DNA of 64,000 bases from Couchioplanes caeruleus (GCF_023499255.1 NZ_CP092183.1:6506501-6570500); one strand, 5' to 3'; counted from the stretch's first letter, positions 47,683 to 56,627 are shown. The notes: generated from the sequence alone by a model not told the origin. Made by a program: numbers and translations.

Positions 47683-48129
47683 ATGAGCGACGACAGCAAG
47701 CCCAAGCCGGACAAGTACACGGTCCTGCTGTACAGCGACGACCTCGCGGTCCGCGACAAGATCCGGCTGGCGATCGGCGTACGCCCCGCCGCCGACCTGA
47801 CCGTGGAGTTCGTGGACGCCTCCACCTGGGAGGAGTGCCGGCGCCTGCTCGACGACTACGAGATCGACCTCATGGTCCTCGACGGCGAGGCGACCCCGGC
47901 CGGCGGCCTCGGCATCGCCCGCCAGACCAAGGACGAGTACGCCGACCCCCCGCCCACCTGCGTCGTGCTCGCGCGCGCCGCGGACCGGTGGCTGGCCGCG
48001 TACGCCCAGGTCGACCACACGCTGTTCTACCCGCTGGACCCGGTCACCACGGGCCAGTCGGTGGCCGGCATGCTCCGGGCCCGCCGCAACGGCCAGGTCC
48101 CGCTCGGCACCCTCGGCACGCTGGGCTGA
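47683..48129 (+). CDS. receiver-like (pseudo-receiver) protein
   Basis: A 148-residue protein with a receiver-like fold: KYTVLLYSDDLAVRDKIRLA, with Asp19/Asp20 and Asp67 (LMVLDGEATPAGG) in the positions of the acidic pocket and phosphoacceptor. The usual Lys after the last strand is not found (LFYPLDP) and there is no output domain. It probably acts by protein contact. Conserved near trpD in actinobacteria in my recollection. The start is immediately downstream of the 41-bp repeat array; no Shine-Dalgarno other than weak purines is seen. Confidence 0.72.
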   Translation: MSDDSKPKPDKYTVLLYSDDLAVRDKIRLAIGVRPAADLTVEFVDASTWEECRRLLDDYEIDLMVLDGEATPAGGLGIARQTKDEYADPPPTCVVLARAADRWLAAYAQVDHTLFYPLDPVTTGQSVAGMLRARRNGQVPLGTLGTLG

Positions 48130-48302
48130 CCGGCGGCCGCGGATCGGCGCGCGGCCGGCCCGGTGCCGGCCGCCCCGGCGGTTCCCCCGCGGGCCCGCAC
48201 GGGCCCGTGGTGACCGACCGAGCCGGCCGCCCGGCACCCGGCCCCGCGCCACCGGCCGGGCCTCGCCCGGCATCACTGGCGCACCGACCGTTCCCCCACC
48301 AC

Positions 48303-48435
48303 CCGCCGGCACCGCTGCGAATGACGTGCCGGCACCGTTCCGCACGGCCCGCCGGCAACCGCCGCACCCAGGCCGCCGGCACCGTTCCGCACCATCCGCC
48401 GGCACCGTCGCGCATCGGTTGCCGGCACCGCGAGC
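48303..48435 (+). repeat. six tandem ~23-bp units in the 372-bp spacer before trpD
   Basis: GCCGGCACCG recurs at 48305, 48328, 48351 (one change), 48375, 48398 and 48421, a period of 23-24 bp, with CGCA following in most units. The spacer 48130-48501 contains no gene on either strand that looks natural; the rest is GC-rich filler. Confidence 0.85.
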
Positions 48436-48501
48436 CACCGCCGCCGACGCCGGGGCCCGCGCTCCCTCCCCCGCCCGCACCTCGCCCTTCCGGAGGCCCT
48501 C

Positions 48502-49563
48502 ATGGGCGCACCTACCTGGCCCAACCTGCTGAGCGCCCTGCTGCGGGGCGAGGAGTTGACGGCGCAGGACACGGCCTGGGCCATGGGCGAGATCATGGCG
48601 GGCAACGCCACCCCGGTCCAGGTGGCCGGCTTCGCGGTGGCGCTGCGGGCCAAGGGTGAGACGCCCACCGAGCTGGCCGGCCTGGTCGACGCGATGCTCG
48701 CCAGCGCGACCGTCGTCGACCTGCCCGACGACGTCCGGGCGGACGCCGTCGACGTGGTGGGCACCGGCGGCGACCGGGCGCACACGGTGAACATCTCCAC
48801 GATGGCCGCGATCATCGTGGCCGCCTCGGGCGTCAAGGTCGTCAAGCACGGCAACCGCGCCGCCTCGTCCGCCTGCGGCACGGCCGACCTGCTGGAACAC
48901 TTCGGCATCCCGCTGGACCTCGGGCCGCAGGGCGTGGCGCGGACCGTGTCGGAGGCCGGCATCGGCTTCTGCTTCGCGGCGCGCTTCCACCCCGGGATGC
49001 GGCACGCCGCGGTCACCCGGCGAGAGCTGGGCCACCCGACGTTCTTCAACGTGCTGGGCCCGCTGACCAACCCGGCACGGCCCCGCAACGCAGCCGTGGG
49101 CTGTTTCGATCAGCGGATGGCCCCGGTGATGGCGGAGGTCTTCGCCCGCCGCGGCGACTCGGCGCTGGTGATGCGCGGCGAGGACGGCCTGGACGAGTTC
49201 ACGACCGCGGCGCCGACCCGGGTGTGGATCGTGAGCAACGGCACGGTCACCGAGTCCGTGGTGGACGCCACCGCCTTCGGGGTGCCCCGCAGCAACCCCG
49301 GTGACCTGCGCGGCGGCGACGCCGCTTTCAACGCGGACGCGGCGCTCAAGATGTTCGCCGGCGAGCCGGGCCCGGTGCGTGACGCGGTGCTGGTCAACGC
49401 GGCGGCGGCGCTGGCCGTCCACGCCGGCTTCCCGGGCACCTTCGAGGACACCATGCGCGCCGGCCTGGCGCGCGCCGCCGAGACAGTGGACTCGGGCGCG
49501 GCCACGGCCCTGCTCGGCCGCTGGGTCGAGGCCGCGAAGGCCGCCAAGTCCGCCGAGGCCTGA
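48502..49563 (+). CDS. trpD: anthranilate phosphoribosyltransferase
   Basis: Second step of tryptophan synthesis, joining anthranilate with phosphoribosyl pyrophosphate. The 353 residues contain [16 protein letters not shown] (PRPP loop), [22 protein letters not shown] (anthranilate and PRPP contacts), and [10 protein letters not shown] 48502 follows CCGGAGG. It stands alone here, next to the cytochrome genes, as its M. tuberculosis counterpart Rv2192c does. Confidence 0.95.
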   Translation: MGAPTWPNLLSALLRGEELTAQDTAWAMGEIMAGNATPVQVAGFAVALRAKGETPTELAGLVDAMLASATVVDLPDDVRADAVDVVGTGGDRAHTVNISTMAAIIVAASGVKVVKHGNRAASSACGTADLLEHFGIPLDLGPQGVARTVSEAGIGFCFAARFHPGMRHAAVTRRELGHPTFFNVLGPLTNPARPRNAAVGCFDQRMAPVMAEVFARRGDSALVMRGEDGLDEFTTAAPTRVWIVSNGTVTESVVDATAFGVPRSNPGDLRGGDAAFNADAALKMFAGEPGPVRDAVLVNAAAALAVHAGFPGTFEDTMRAGLARAAETVDSGAATALLGRWVEAAKAAKSAEA

Positions 49564-49713
49564 GGCGTACGACCGATACGCCCCGGAAGCCAGTTGTATG
49601 ACCTTTTGCGGACGCGAGACACGCCGGGGCGCGTCCAACCGTGGCCCGGGACATCGTGACAACGTTTGAATGACATTCGGGTAATTCCACCTTCCGACGA
49701 AGAGGAGCCACCC

Positions 49714-49920
49714 GTGCAGGACCGTGAACTGCGCTGCGTCATCTGCGACGCCGAGATGCCGTTCGAAGTGCCGCCGTGCACCGATGGGCACGGCGCCGAC
49801 TGCCCCGAGCTGGTCTGCACCCGCTGCGACGCCGCCGAGATCCTGGCGCCGCTGGAGGTCCGCGTCTGGCTGCGCCCGGACAACCACCGCGTAGCGCCGC
49901 TGCAGCGCCGGGCCGCCTGA
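49714..49920 (+). CDS. small zinc-ribbon-like protein
   Basis: A 68-residue protein with two CxxC pairs (Cys8/Cys11 in LRCVICD and Cys35/Cys38 in VCTRCD) plus Cys22 and Cys30, suggesting a zinc ribbon. GTG 49714 is preferred, since GAAGAGGAG lies 8 nt upstream; an earlier in-frame start at 49666 has no such site. Function unknown. Its stop codon forms part of the first unit of the following tandem repeat. Confidence 0.7.
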   Translation: MQDRELRCVICDAEMPFEVPPCTDGHGADCPELVCTRCDAAEILAPLEVRVWLRPDNHRVAPLQRRAA

Positions 49921-50160
49921 GCCGGACCGCACAAAAAGCCGCCTGAGCTGGTCCCGGGCAGCGCCCCCTGGACCAGACCGCGTAGAAGCCGCCTGAGCCA
50001 GAGCGCGCACAAGACGCCTGAGCCAGGCCCGCGCAGAAATCGCCTCACCCAGGCCCGCGCAGAAATCGCCTCACCCAGGCCCGCAGCAGAGGCTGCCTGA
50101 GCCAGGCCTTCGCCAAAGCCGCTGAGCCGGTCCTCGCGCTTAGCCGCCGGAGCCAGGCCC
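49916..50160 (+). repeat. ten degenerate tandem units of 25-27 bp
   Basis: The core GCCTGAGCCAGGCCCGCGC recurs in diverged form beginning at about 49916, 49941, 49966, 49991, 50016, 50042, 50068, 50095, 50120 and 50146. Units at 50042 and 50068 are nearly identical. The first unit contains the TGA of the preceding small gene, so the array seems to have grown from the gene end. It fills most of the spacer between that gene and ctaF (49921-50319). Confidence 0.88.
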
Positions 50161-50272
50161 GCCGCCCCGGAGGGCCGCTGCGGCGGCCGGCCGTCGCATC
50201 CCGGGGCAGGCAACCGGCGAGCCTCATACGGCCCGCAGCGGCGAGCTGAGCGGGCCGGAGACGGCAACGAGA

Positions 50273-50305
50273 AAGGCCCGCACCCTTGCGCAGGGTGCGA
50301 GCCTT
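50273..50305 (-). terminator. intrinsic terminator of the ctaCF transcript
   Basis: AAGGCCCGCACCCT (50273-50286) pairs with AGGGTGCGAGCCTT (50292-50305) with one mismatch and a 5-nt loop. On the minus strand the stem is followed by TTTCTCG. It lies 15 bp past the ctaF stop. Confidence 0.88.
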
Positions 50306-50319
50306 CTTCGTGCGTTCGT

Positions 50320-50745
50320 TCAGTGCTCGGCGGGGTGCCGGCTGCCCGAGTAGTACTCGAAGAGCAGGCCGCACGCGGCGAAGATCACCGCGATCAGGCC
50401 GGCCATGATCAGCCACCACTGCCAGAACACCAGGCCCAGGGCGGCGATGGCCGCGGCCAGTGCCAGGCCGAACGGCCAGTAGCTGCCCGGGCTGAAGAAG
50501 CCGACCTCGCCCGCGGCGTCGGCGATCTCGCCGTCCGGGCGGTCCTCCGGACGCAGGTCGATGCGGCGGGCGACGAACCAGAAGAAGCCGCCGCACATCG
50601 AGCAGAGCAGGCCCGACAGGAGCAGGGCGACGGTGCCGACCCACTCGACGCGGCCGACCTGGCCGTTGGTGTAGCTGGCGTACACGATGGCCGCGCCGAA
50701 GAGGAAGGCGGCGACGCCCGCGAAGATCTTGTATTCGGTCTTCAC
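50320..50745 (-). CDS. ctaF: cytochrome c oxidase subunit 4, actinobacterial type
   Basis: A 141-residue small subunit of the aa3 oxidase found only in actinobacteria. Four membrane helices are visible (about 5-25, 38-60, 92-108, 111-130) and the conserved segment GEVGFFSPGSYWPFGLAL. It helps hold the bcc-aa3 supercomplex together. ATG start; 9 bp after ctaC, with which it is cotranscribed. Confidence 0.93.
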   Translation of the reverse strand: MKTEYKIFAGVAAFLFGAAIVYASYTNGQVGRVEWVGTVALLLSGLLCSMCGGFFWFVARRIDLRPEDRPDGEIADAAGEVGFFSPGSYWPFGLALAAAIAALGLVFWQWWLIMAGLIAVIFAACGLLFEYYSGSRHPAEH

Positions 50746-50754
50746 AGCGTGCTC

Positions 50755-51699
50755 CTACTTCCCTGCGGCGACGGTGTTGGGGGTGTCGCCCGACTGGTTC
50801 CACGAGTGGCCGTGGCGGCGGGTGTCGAACGGGCGGGTCGTCACGGCGAACCGCTCGTCGCCGGTGTAGCCGATCGCGCCCATCGCGTCCTGCGTGCTGG
50901 CCCCGGACTGCTTCGCCGCGAGGAACTTGTCGAACTTGTCCGGCGAGACCACCACCAGCTCGAACTGCATGAAGGCGTGGTACGTGCCGCAGAGCTCGGC
51001 GCAGCGGCCGACGTAGCGGCCCTCCTTGTCGAGCGTCACCTCGAACACGTTGCGGGTGTTGCCGGGGAACACGTCCCGCTTGAACAGCATCTCCGGCACC
51101 CAGAACGAGTGGATGACGTCCCGGCTGGTCTCCTCGAACCGGATCTTGCGTCCGGTCGGGAGCACGAGCAGCGGGATGACGTCGGACGAGCCGAGCGTCG
51201 AGGCCACCGTCTTCGCGTCCTGGCCGGGCGCGTCCCGGTAGTTGAACTGCCAGTTCCACTTGAACGCGACGACCTCGACGGTCTGGTCCGGCTTGGCCGA
51301 CAGCTTGTCCACATCGGTCTGCACGATCGCGGTGTAGTAGAACAGCACGGCGACGATCAGTACGGGGGTGACCGTGTACAGGACCTCCATCGGCATGTTG
51401 AACCGCGTCTGCACCGGCAGGCTGTCGCCCCGCTTGCGGTAGCGGATCACGCACCAGAAGATCAGGCCCCACACGAAGAAACCGACGACCAGGGCCGCGA
51501 TGACCGCGGCGACCCAGAGGTCGTACATGGTGTGGGCCTGCTCGGTGATGCCGTGCCGCGGCCAGCCGAAGCCGCCGAGCTTGTCACCGATGTCGTTCGC
51601 GGAACAGCCGGACAGCAGGGCCAGCAGCATGGCACCACCGACACCGAGCCCGGCGAGCCGTACGACGCGCGGCCGTGCGACCGAACTCCTTGAGACCAC
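50755..51699 (-). CDS. ctaC: cytochrome c oxidase subunit II
   Basis: CuA-bearing subunit of the aa3 oxidase, 314 residues. A lipobox LLSGC follows the N-terminal hydrophobic stretch, then two membrane helices and the extracytoplasmic cupredoxin domain. The CuA ligands lie in VIHSFWVP (His) and CAELCGTYHAFM (Cys, Glu, Cys, His, Met). GTG 51699 is chosen because GGGAGG and GGAG lie upstream and this gives a compact signal peptide; 51756 is an alternative. First gene of ctaC-ctaF. Confidence 0.94.
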   Translation of the reverse strand: MVSRSSVARPRVVRLAGLGVGGAMLLALLSGCSANDIGDKLGGFGWPRHGITEQAHTMYDLWVAAVIAALVVGFFVWGLIFWCVIRYRKRGDSLPVQTRFNMPMEVLYTVTPVLIVAVLFYYTAIVQTDVDKLSAKPDQTVEVVAFKWNWQFNYRDAPGQDAKTVASTLGSSDVIPLLVLPTGRKIRFEETSRDVIHSFWVPEMLFKRDVFPGNTRNVFEVTLDKEGRYVGRCAELCGTYHAFMQFELVVVSPDKFDKFLAAKQSGASTQDAMGAIGYTGDERFAVTTRPFDTRRHGHSWNQSGDTPNTVAAGK

Positions 51700-51831
51700 C
51701 TGCTCCTGCCTCCCTAGAGCACCGCCCGGTGCGACGAATCCGGACACCGGCGGCAAGGTGTCACCGACGGTCGCACACTACTCGACCTGGCCCGGCCGCC
51801 CGGCTACCGGGGGTCGGATCTTCGCCCGGCC

Positions 51832-53019
51832 GTGCATACCCCTGATCCTGTGGACGATACCGTTCCGTGGGTGGAATACACGGCGGAACAAGCCGCTGCC
51901 CCCGCGTACCTGGACGCGGCGACCGCCGCGCCGCTGCATCCGGTGGCCCGGCAGGCGCTGGCGGCCGCGCTGGAGGACGGCTGGGCCGATCCGGACCGGC
52001 TGCACGCCGCGGGCCGGCGGGCGCAACGGCTGAGGGAGGCGGCGACGGCCACCGTCGCGGACGCCCTGGGGGTACGCGCGGACGAGGTGACCTTCCTTTC
52101 CTCCGGTACGGCGGCAGCCCACGCCGCGGTGCTGGGCGGCCTCGCCGGACGCGCGCGAGCAGGCAAGACATTCGTCCACTCCGCGATCGAGCACTCCGCC
52201 GTGCTGCACGCGGCGGCCCGGCACGGCGACGCCGCCGAGGTCGGTGTGGACCTTCGGGGACGGCTCGACCTGGACGCCTGGCGCACCGCGGTGAGCGGCC
52301 CGGGGGTCGCGCTGGCCGGCCTGATCAGCGCCAGTCATGAGGTGGGGACGGTGCAGCCGGTCGCGGCCGCCGCCGAGGCGTGCGCGGAGGCGGGCGTGCC
52401 GCTCTACGTCGATGCCGCCCAGTCCGTCGGGCGCGCTCCGGTGCCACCGGGCTGGTCGCTGCTCACCGCCAGTGCGAGGAAGTGGGGCGGTCCGCCGGGG
52501 GTGGGGCTCCTCGTGGTCCGTAAAGGCACGCGCTGGCTGTCCCCGTACCCTGGTGATGATCTTCACAGGCCGCGGCCGCAGGGCGCGCTCGATCTGCCGG
52601 CCGTCGTCGCGGCCGCGGCGAGCCTGCGGGCCGTCCTGGCCGAGGCGCAGACCGAAGCGGTACGCCTGTCCGCCCTGGTCGATCGCATCCGGGCGACCGT
52701 CGCGGCGACCGTGCCCGACGTGGAGGTCGTCGGCGATCCGGTCGAACGGCTGCCGCACCTGGTGACGTTCTCCTGCCTGTACGTCGACGGCGAGGCGCTG
52801 CTGCACGCGCTGGACCGGCACGGCTTCGCGGTGTCGTCGGGCTCGTCGTGCACGGCGTCGACGCTGCGGCCCAGTCACGTGCTGGAGGCGATGGGCGTGC
52901 TGAGCCACGGCAACGTCCGGGTCTCGCTGCACCGCGGCACGACGGAGGCCGACGTGGACCGTTTCCTCGCGGTGCTGCCGGGCCTGGTGGCGACCATCCG
53001 GAAGGAGGCGGGGATGTGA
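51832..53019 (+). CDS. cysteine desulfurase
   Basis: PLP enzyme that takes sulfur from cysteine as an enzyme persulfide. Of 395 residues, the start AYLDAATAAPLHP, His121 (SAIEHSAVL), Asp194 (YVDAAQSVG), the Schiff-base Lys217 (TASARKWGGPPG), and catalytic Cys340 (SSGSSCTAS) are all seen. It lies in a GTGA overlap with a TusA gene, so its sulfur is likely passed to TusA. GTG 51832 is given; GTG 51850 (VDDTVPWVEY) is equally possible. Divergent from ctaC. Confidence 0.92.
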   Translation: MHTPDPVDDTVPWVEYTAEQAAAPAYLDAATAAPLHPVARQALAAALEDGWADPDRLHAAGRRAQRLREAATATVADALGVRADEVTFLSSGTAAAHAAVLGGLAGRARAGKTFVHSAIEHSAVLHAAARHGDAAEVGVDLRGRLDLDAWRTAVSGPGVALAGLISASHEVGTVQPVAAAAEACAEAGVPLYVDAAQSVGRAPVPPGWSLLTASARKWGGPPGVGLLVVRKGTRWLSPYPGDDLHRPRPQGALDLPAVVAAAASLRAVLAEAQTEAVRLSALVDRIRATVAATVPDVEVVGDPVERLPHLVTFSCLYVDGEALLHALDRHGFAVSSGSSCTASTLRPSHVLEAMGVLSHGNVRVSLHRGTTEADVDRFLAVLPGLVATIRKEAGM

Positions 53020-53228
53020 TCGAGGTGGACTCACGCGGCCGGCGGTGCCCGCTTCCGATCATCGACCTCGCGCGCCGGATGCCGGCCGTGGGCATCGGCG
53101 AGGTGGTGCGGGTGCTCGCCGACGACCCCGCGGCCGCGAACGACATCCCGGCGTGGTGCCGGATGAAAGGCCAGGAGTACGTGGGCAGCCCGGCGGAGGG
53201 CGCCTACGACGTGCGACGGCTCAGCTGA
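53016..53228 (+). CDS. tusA: TusA-family sulfur carrier
   Basis: A 70-residue sulfurtransferase-like carrier with the CPxP motif RRCPLPIIDLARRM; Cys11 takes the persulfide. It is translationally coupled (GTGA) to the cysteine desulfurase gene, which makes a direct desulfurase-to-carrier relay likely. Targets could be tRNA thiolation or molybdenum cofactor. Its end overlaps the end of the kinase gene on the other strand by 8 bp. Confidence 0.9.
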   Translation: MIEVDSRGRRCPLPIIDLARRMPAVGIGEVVRVLADDPAAANDIPAWCRMKGQEYVGSPAEGAYDVRRLS

Positions 53229-53721
53229 GGTAGTCCACGACCGGGCCCACCGGCTCCTTCGCCAGGTACGTGTCGACGACCAGGCGCGGGCCCGGGTACG
53301 GCTCGTACTCGCCCTGCCGCTCGAGCACCCGGACCCAGTCGGGGACGCCGTCGTGGGCCCGGGCCGCGTACCGGGTCTCCACCCGGCGGCGGTGCTCGGC
53401 GTCGTCGCCGCAGACCACCTCGACGACCCGGAGCGGGACGCCGAGGCGGTCGGCGAGATCGGTCCAGAGCTGCCGGGCCGCCTTCACCGGGTTCACCGCG
53501 TCGATGATCACGCTGTGGCCCATGGCGAGCTGCGTCTCGGCGAGCGCCGCCACCACCCCGTACGCGGCGTAGCCGGGACGGGGCTCGGTGACGTCGTACG
53601 CCTGCAGCGTGAAGTCGACGGTGTCCACGGCCAGCACCGCGGCCGGCAGCGCCGCCCCCACCTGCGCGGCGAGCGTGCTCTTGCCCACGCCCGGCAGGCC
53701 GGCGAAGACGGCGAGGACCAT
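53221..53721 (-). CDS. P-loop AAA/zeta-type small kinase
   Basis: A 166-residue P-loop NTPase: Walker [15 protein letters not shown] near residue 8-21, Asp in [29 protein letters not shown] as a Walker B-like strand, and an Arg-rich lid [12 protein letters not shown]. It resembles small metabolite kinases; the substrate is unknown. ATG starts 2 bp after the adenosine kinase stop, so it is cotranscribed with that gene. Confidence 0.82.
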   Translation of the reverse strand: MVLAVFAGLPGVGKSTLAAQVGAALPAAVLAVDTVDFTLQAYDVTEPRPGYAAYGVVAALAETQLAMGHSVIIDAVNPVKAARQLWTDLADRLGVPLRVVEVVCGDDAEHRRRVETRYAARAHDGVPDWVRVLERQGEYEPYPGPRLVVDTYLAKEPVGPVVDYLS

Positions 53722-53723
53722 GG

Positions 53724-54704
53724 TCAGGCGACAGGCAGGTACGGCTGGACGTCCGCGGCGGCCTGGTCGCCGTACGAGTCGGCGAGGCGCTTGAGGAAGA
53801 AGTCCGCCTTGACGTCGTACTCCTGCGGGCCGACGGTCTCCAGGACCAGGGCGGCGACCAGCGAACCCACCTGCGCGGCCCGCTCGAGGCCCAGACCCCA
53901 GCTGATCGCGGCGAAGAACCCGGCCCGGAAGCCGTCGCCGACGCCGGTGGGGTCGTCGGGCACGACGTCGCGCGCGACCGGCACGTGCACCCGCTCGATG
54001 TCACGGCCGGTGATCTCCACACCGTCCTTGCCCAGCGTGGTGACCCGGATGCGGACGTGCTCGAGCACCTGGTCGGCGGTGAGGCCGGCCTTGGTCTCCA
54101 GCAGGGACCGCTCGTAGTCGTTGGTCAGCAGGTACTCCGCGCCCTCGATCAGCGACATGACGTCGCTGCCCTCCATGCGGGCGAGCTGCTGGGACGGGTC
54201 GGCGGCGAACGCGTACCCGCGGGAGCGGCACTCCTGCGAGTGGCGGATCATCGCGGCCGGGTCGTTGGCGCTGACCAGCACGAGGTCGAGGCCGCCGGCG
54301 CGCTCGGCGACCGGTTCGAGCTCGATGTTGCGGGCCTCGCTCATCGCGCCCGCGTAGAACGACGCGATCTGGTTGAGGTCGTCGTCGGTGGTGCAGACGA
54401 AGCGCGCGGTGTGCGCGACCTCGCTGACGTGCACCGAGTCGCAGTCGACCCCGTGGCGCTCCAGCCAGGAGCGGTAGTCGGCGAAGTCCACGCCGACGGC
54501 GCCGACCAGGAGCGGGCGCAGGCCCAGCTTGCCCATCCCGTACGCGATGTTCGACGCCACGCCGCCGCGCCGCACGACCAGGTCGTCGACGAGGAAGGAC
54601 AGCGAGACCTTGTGCAACTGGTCGGCGATGAGCTGTTCGGCGAACTTGCCGGGGAAGTGCATCAGGTGGTCGGTGGCGATCGAGCCGGTGACGGCGATCT
54701 TCAT
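53724..54704 (-). CDS. adoK: adenosine kinase (PfkB family)
   Basis: A 326-residue sugar/nucleoside kinase that closely resembles Mycobacterium tuberculosis Rv2202c as I know it: MKIAVTGSIATDHLM, LHKVSLSFLVDD, RGGVASNIAYGMGKLG, IASFYAGAMSEARNI and catalytic Asp257 in DDPTGVGDGFRAGF. It salvages adenosine to AMP. The genomic position, with an Fe-S carrier and glycerate kinase just beyond, is that of Rv2202c-Rv2205c. Confidence 0.92.
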   Translation of the reverse strand: MKIAVTGSIATDHLMHFPGKFAEQLIADQLHKVSLSFLVDDLVVRRGGVASNIAYGMGKLGLRPLLVGAVGVDFADYRSWLERHGVDCDSVHVSEVAHTARFVCTTDDDLNQIASFYAGAMSEARNIELEPVAERAGGLDLVLVSANDPAAMIRHSQECRSRGYAFAADPSQQLARMEGSDVMSLIEGAEYLLTNDYERSLLETKAGLTADQVLEHVRIRVTTLGKDGVEITGRDIERVHVPVARDVVPDDPTGVGDGFRAGFFAAISWGLGLERAAQVGSLVAALVLETVGPQEYDVKADFFLKRLADSYGDQAAADVQPYLPVA

Positions 54705-54783
54705 GTCGGCCCTCGGGGTCGGGTGCGATTACCCCCGGAGCCTACCGGCCGTTCGCCCCGGCGACACTCCCGCGTCACATGCA

Positions 54784-54818
54784 GAAGGCCGCCCGCCCCC
54801 AGGGCGAGCGGACGGCCT
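54784..54818 (-). terminator. hairpin between the Fe-S carrier and adoK genes
   Basis: AAGGCCGCCCGCCC on the left and GGGCGAGCGGACGGCCT on the right form an imperfect GC stem just after the Fe-S carrier stop (minus strand). There is no clear T run, so it is a moderate candidate. Confidence 0.5.
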
Positions 54819-54837
54819 CGATGTGCTCCGGGACGGC

Positions 54838-55212
54838 TCAGTGGAAGGAGTCGCCGCAGGCGCAGGAGTTCTGCGCGTTCGGGTTGTCGATGGTGAAGCC
54901 CTGGGCGTCGATGCGGTCGGCGAAGTCGATCGTCGCGCCCGCGAGGTACGGCGAGCTCATCCGGTCGACGACGACCTCGACGCCGTCGAAGTCGCTGACG
55001 ATGTCACCGTCGAGCGAGCGCTCGTCGAAGAACAGCTGGTACCGCAGGCCGGAGCAACCGCCGGGCTGCACCGCGATGCGCAGGCGCAGGTCGTCGCGGC
55101 CTTCCTGCTCGATCAGGGCCTTGACCTTGGTCGCCGCGACGTCGGTCAAAATGACGCCGGTCGGCGCGGCCGTGGTGGCCTCGGTCGACTCGGTGTGCGC
55201 TTCAGTAGACAC
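54838..55212 (-). CDS. A-type iron-sulfur carrier (IscA/HesB family)
   Basis: A 124-residue iron-sulfur cluster insertion protein. The three cluster cysteines are Cys53 (QPGGCSGLRY), Cys117 and Cys119 (NSCACGDSF). GTG 55212 gives the family length with a short acidic leader; GGAGAA precedes it. It corresponds in position to Rv2204c. With the cysteine desulfurase 2 kb away and nadA and qcrA nearby, it may serve those Fe-S proteins. Confidence 0.93.
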   Translation of the reverse strand: MSTEAHTESTEATTAAPTGVILTDVAATKVKALIEQEGRDDLRLRIAVQPGGCSGLRYQLFFDERSLDGDIVSDFDGVEVVVDRMSSPYLAGATIDFADRIDAQGFTIDNPNAQNSCACGDSFH

Positions 55213-55315
55213 GTGCGGTTCTCCCTGCAGGTCCGGTGATGTGCCGTACCGGCCAACGCTAGCTCTCCGTGGCCGTATTCCCAATCCGGGCGGCCGAGAT
55301 GTCCGCCACGGGACC

Positions 55316-56428
55316 TCAGCGGCTCCACTGCCGGGCCAGCCGCGCCGCGACCTCGCGCAGGCCCCGGGCCGGCTCGGCCAGCGCCCGCTCCTCCGAGCCG
55401 AAGTGCTCGACCAGGGCGTATGTCTCCGTGACCCCGGCGGCGGCCGCCTCGCGGTAACCCGTCTCGTTGCGCCCCGCGACGACCACGCACGGCAGCCCAC
55501 GGTCGCGGGCGCCGTTCGCGATGCCGGCGGCGACCTTGCCGCGCAGCGACTGGTGGTCGAAGGACCCCTCCCCCGTGATCACGAGGCCGGCGCGGTCCAG
55601 CTGCTCCTCCAGGCCGATGAGCCGGGTGACCAGGCCGATGCCCGAGACCACCCGGCCGCCGAGCGCCAGCAGCGCCGCGCCGAGGCCCCCGGCCGCGCCC
55701 GCGCCGGGCGTCGCGGCCAGGTCGCCGACCCCGAACGCCTTCTCGAGTACGCCCGAGAAGTGCTCGAGCGCGGCGTCGAGGCGCAGCACGTCCTCCCTGG
55801 TGGCGCCCTTCTGCGGGCCGTACACGTTGCTGGCGCCGTGCAGGCCGAGCAGCGGGTTGTCCACGTCCGTGGCGGCGACCAGGCTGACCTGGCGCAGCTG
55901 GGGCGGACCTTCGAGGCGGGCCGCCGCGCCGAGGACCGCGCCGCCGTACGGGAGGGCGTACCCGCTCTCGTCGACTGGTCCGGCACCGAGCGCGGCCAGC
56001 ATGCCCGCGCCCGCGTCGTTGACGGCCGAGCCGCCCAGCCCCACCACGACCTCGGTGGCGCCCGCCTCGACCGCCGCGGCGAGCAGCAGGCCCAGCCCGT
56101 ACGAGGTGGCGACGTTGGGGTTGCGCTCTTCCTCGGTCAGAAGGTGCAGGCCGCAGGCCTGCGCGCTCTCCACGTACGCGGTCGAGCCGGCGAGCAGGAC
56201 CTCGCCGCGCGCGGGACGCCCGAGCGGATCGACGGTGGCGACCGGGATGCGCCGCCCGTCGAGCGCCGCCGCCAGCACCTCAACGAAGCCGGGGCCGCCG
56301 TCGGAGAGCGGGCGCAGCACGCACTCGTCGCCGGTGGCGGTCTCGTGCCAGCCCTCGGCGAGCGCGGCGGCGACCTCCGAGGCGGTCAGCGTCCCGGCGA
56401 ACTTGTCCGGACAGATGAGTACGCGCAC
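55316..56428 (-). CDS. glxK: glycerate kinase, class I (GarK type)
   Basis: A 370-residue kinase phosphorylating D-glycerate to 2-phosphoglycerate. Motifs: RVLICPDKFAGTLTASEVA, RPLSDGGPGFVEVL, VVVGLGGSAVNDAGAGMLAA, and LVITGEGSFDHQSLRGK. GTG 56428 is the family start; there is no purine-rich ribosome site upstream, so a leaderless mRNA is possible. The place matches Rv2205c. Confidence 0.93.
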   Translation of the reverse strand: MRVLICPDKFAGTLTASEVAAALAEGWHETATGDECVLRPLSDGGPGFVEVLAAALDGRRIPVATVDPLGRPARGEVLLAGSTAYVESAQACGLHLLTEEERNPNVATSYGLGLLLAAAVEAGATEVVVGLGGSAVNDAGAGMLAALGAGPVDESGYALPYGGAVLGAAARLEGPPQLRQVSLVAATDVDNPLLGLHGASNVYGPQKGATREDVLRLDAALEHFSGVLEKAFGVGDLAATPGAGAAGGLGAALLALGGRVVSGIGLVTRLIGLEEQLDRAGLVITGEGSFDHQSLRGKVAAGIANGARDRGLPCVVVAGRNETGYREAAAAGVTETYALVEHFGSEERALAEPARGLREVAARLARQWSR

Positions 56429-56477
56429 GAGGAGAAAGTACAGGTTTCGCTCAGGCGCGCCTGGCAACGTTGAAGGC

Positions 56478-56627
56478 ATGCCGACCCTCATGCAGCGCGT
56501 GCAGAAGTTCCTCCGCAGTCCTCAGGGACAGCGGCTCGTCGACCAGGGACGGCGCCAGCTGGCCAAGCCCGAGAACCAGGCGCGGCTGCGCAAGCTGGCC
56601 ACCCGGATCCAGAACCGCCGCCGCTGA
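56478..56627 (+). CDS. small basic protein
   Basis: A 49-residue protein with many Arg/Lys/Gln residues (LMQRVQKFLRSPQGQRLVDQ, then PENQARLRKLATRIQNRRR). Amphipathic helices are predicted by eye. GAAGG precedes the ATG. It lies divergent from glycerate kinase and upstream of nadA. It is not a known family to me, but the composition and site support a real gene. Confidence 0.62.
   Translation: MPTLMQRVQKFLRSPQGQRLVDQGRRQLAKPENQARLRKLATRIQNRRR

Noticed and set aside
49577..49582. Hairpin GGCGTA/TACGCC after trpD as a terminator
   Set aside because: Only 6 bp of stem with a 7-nt loop and no T run.
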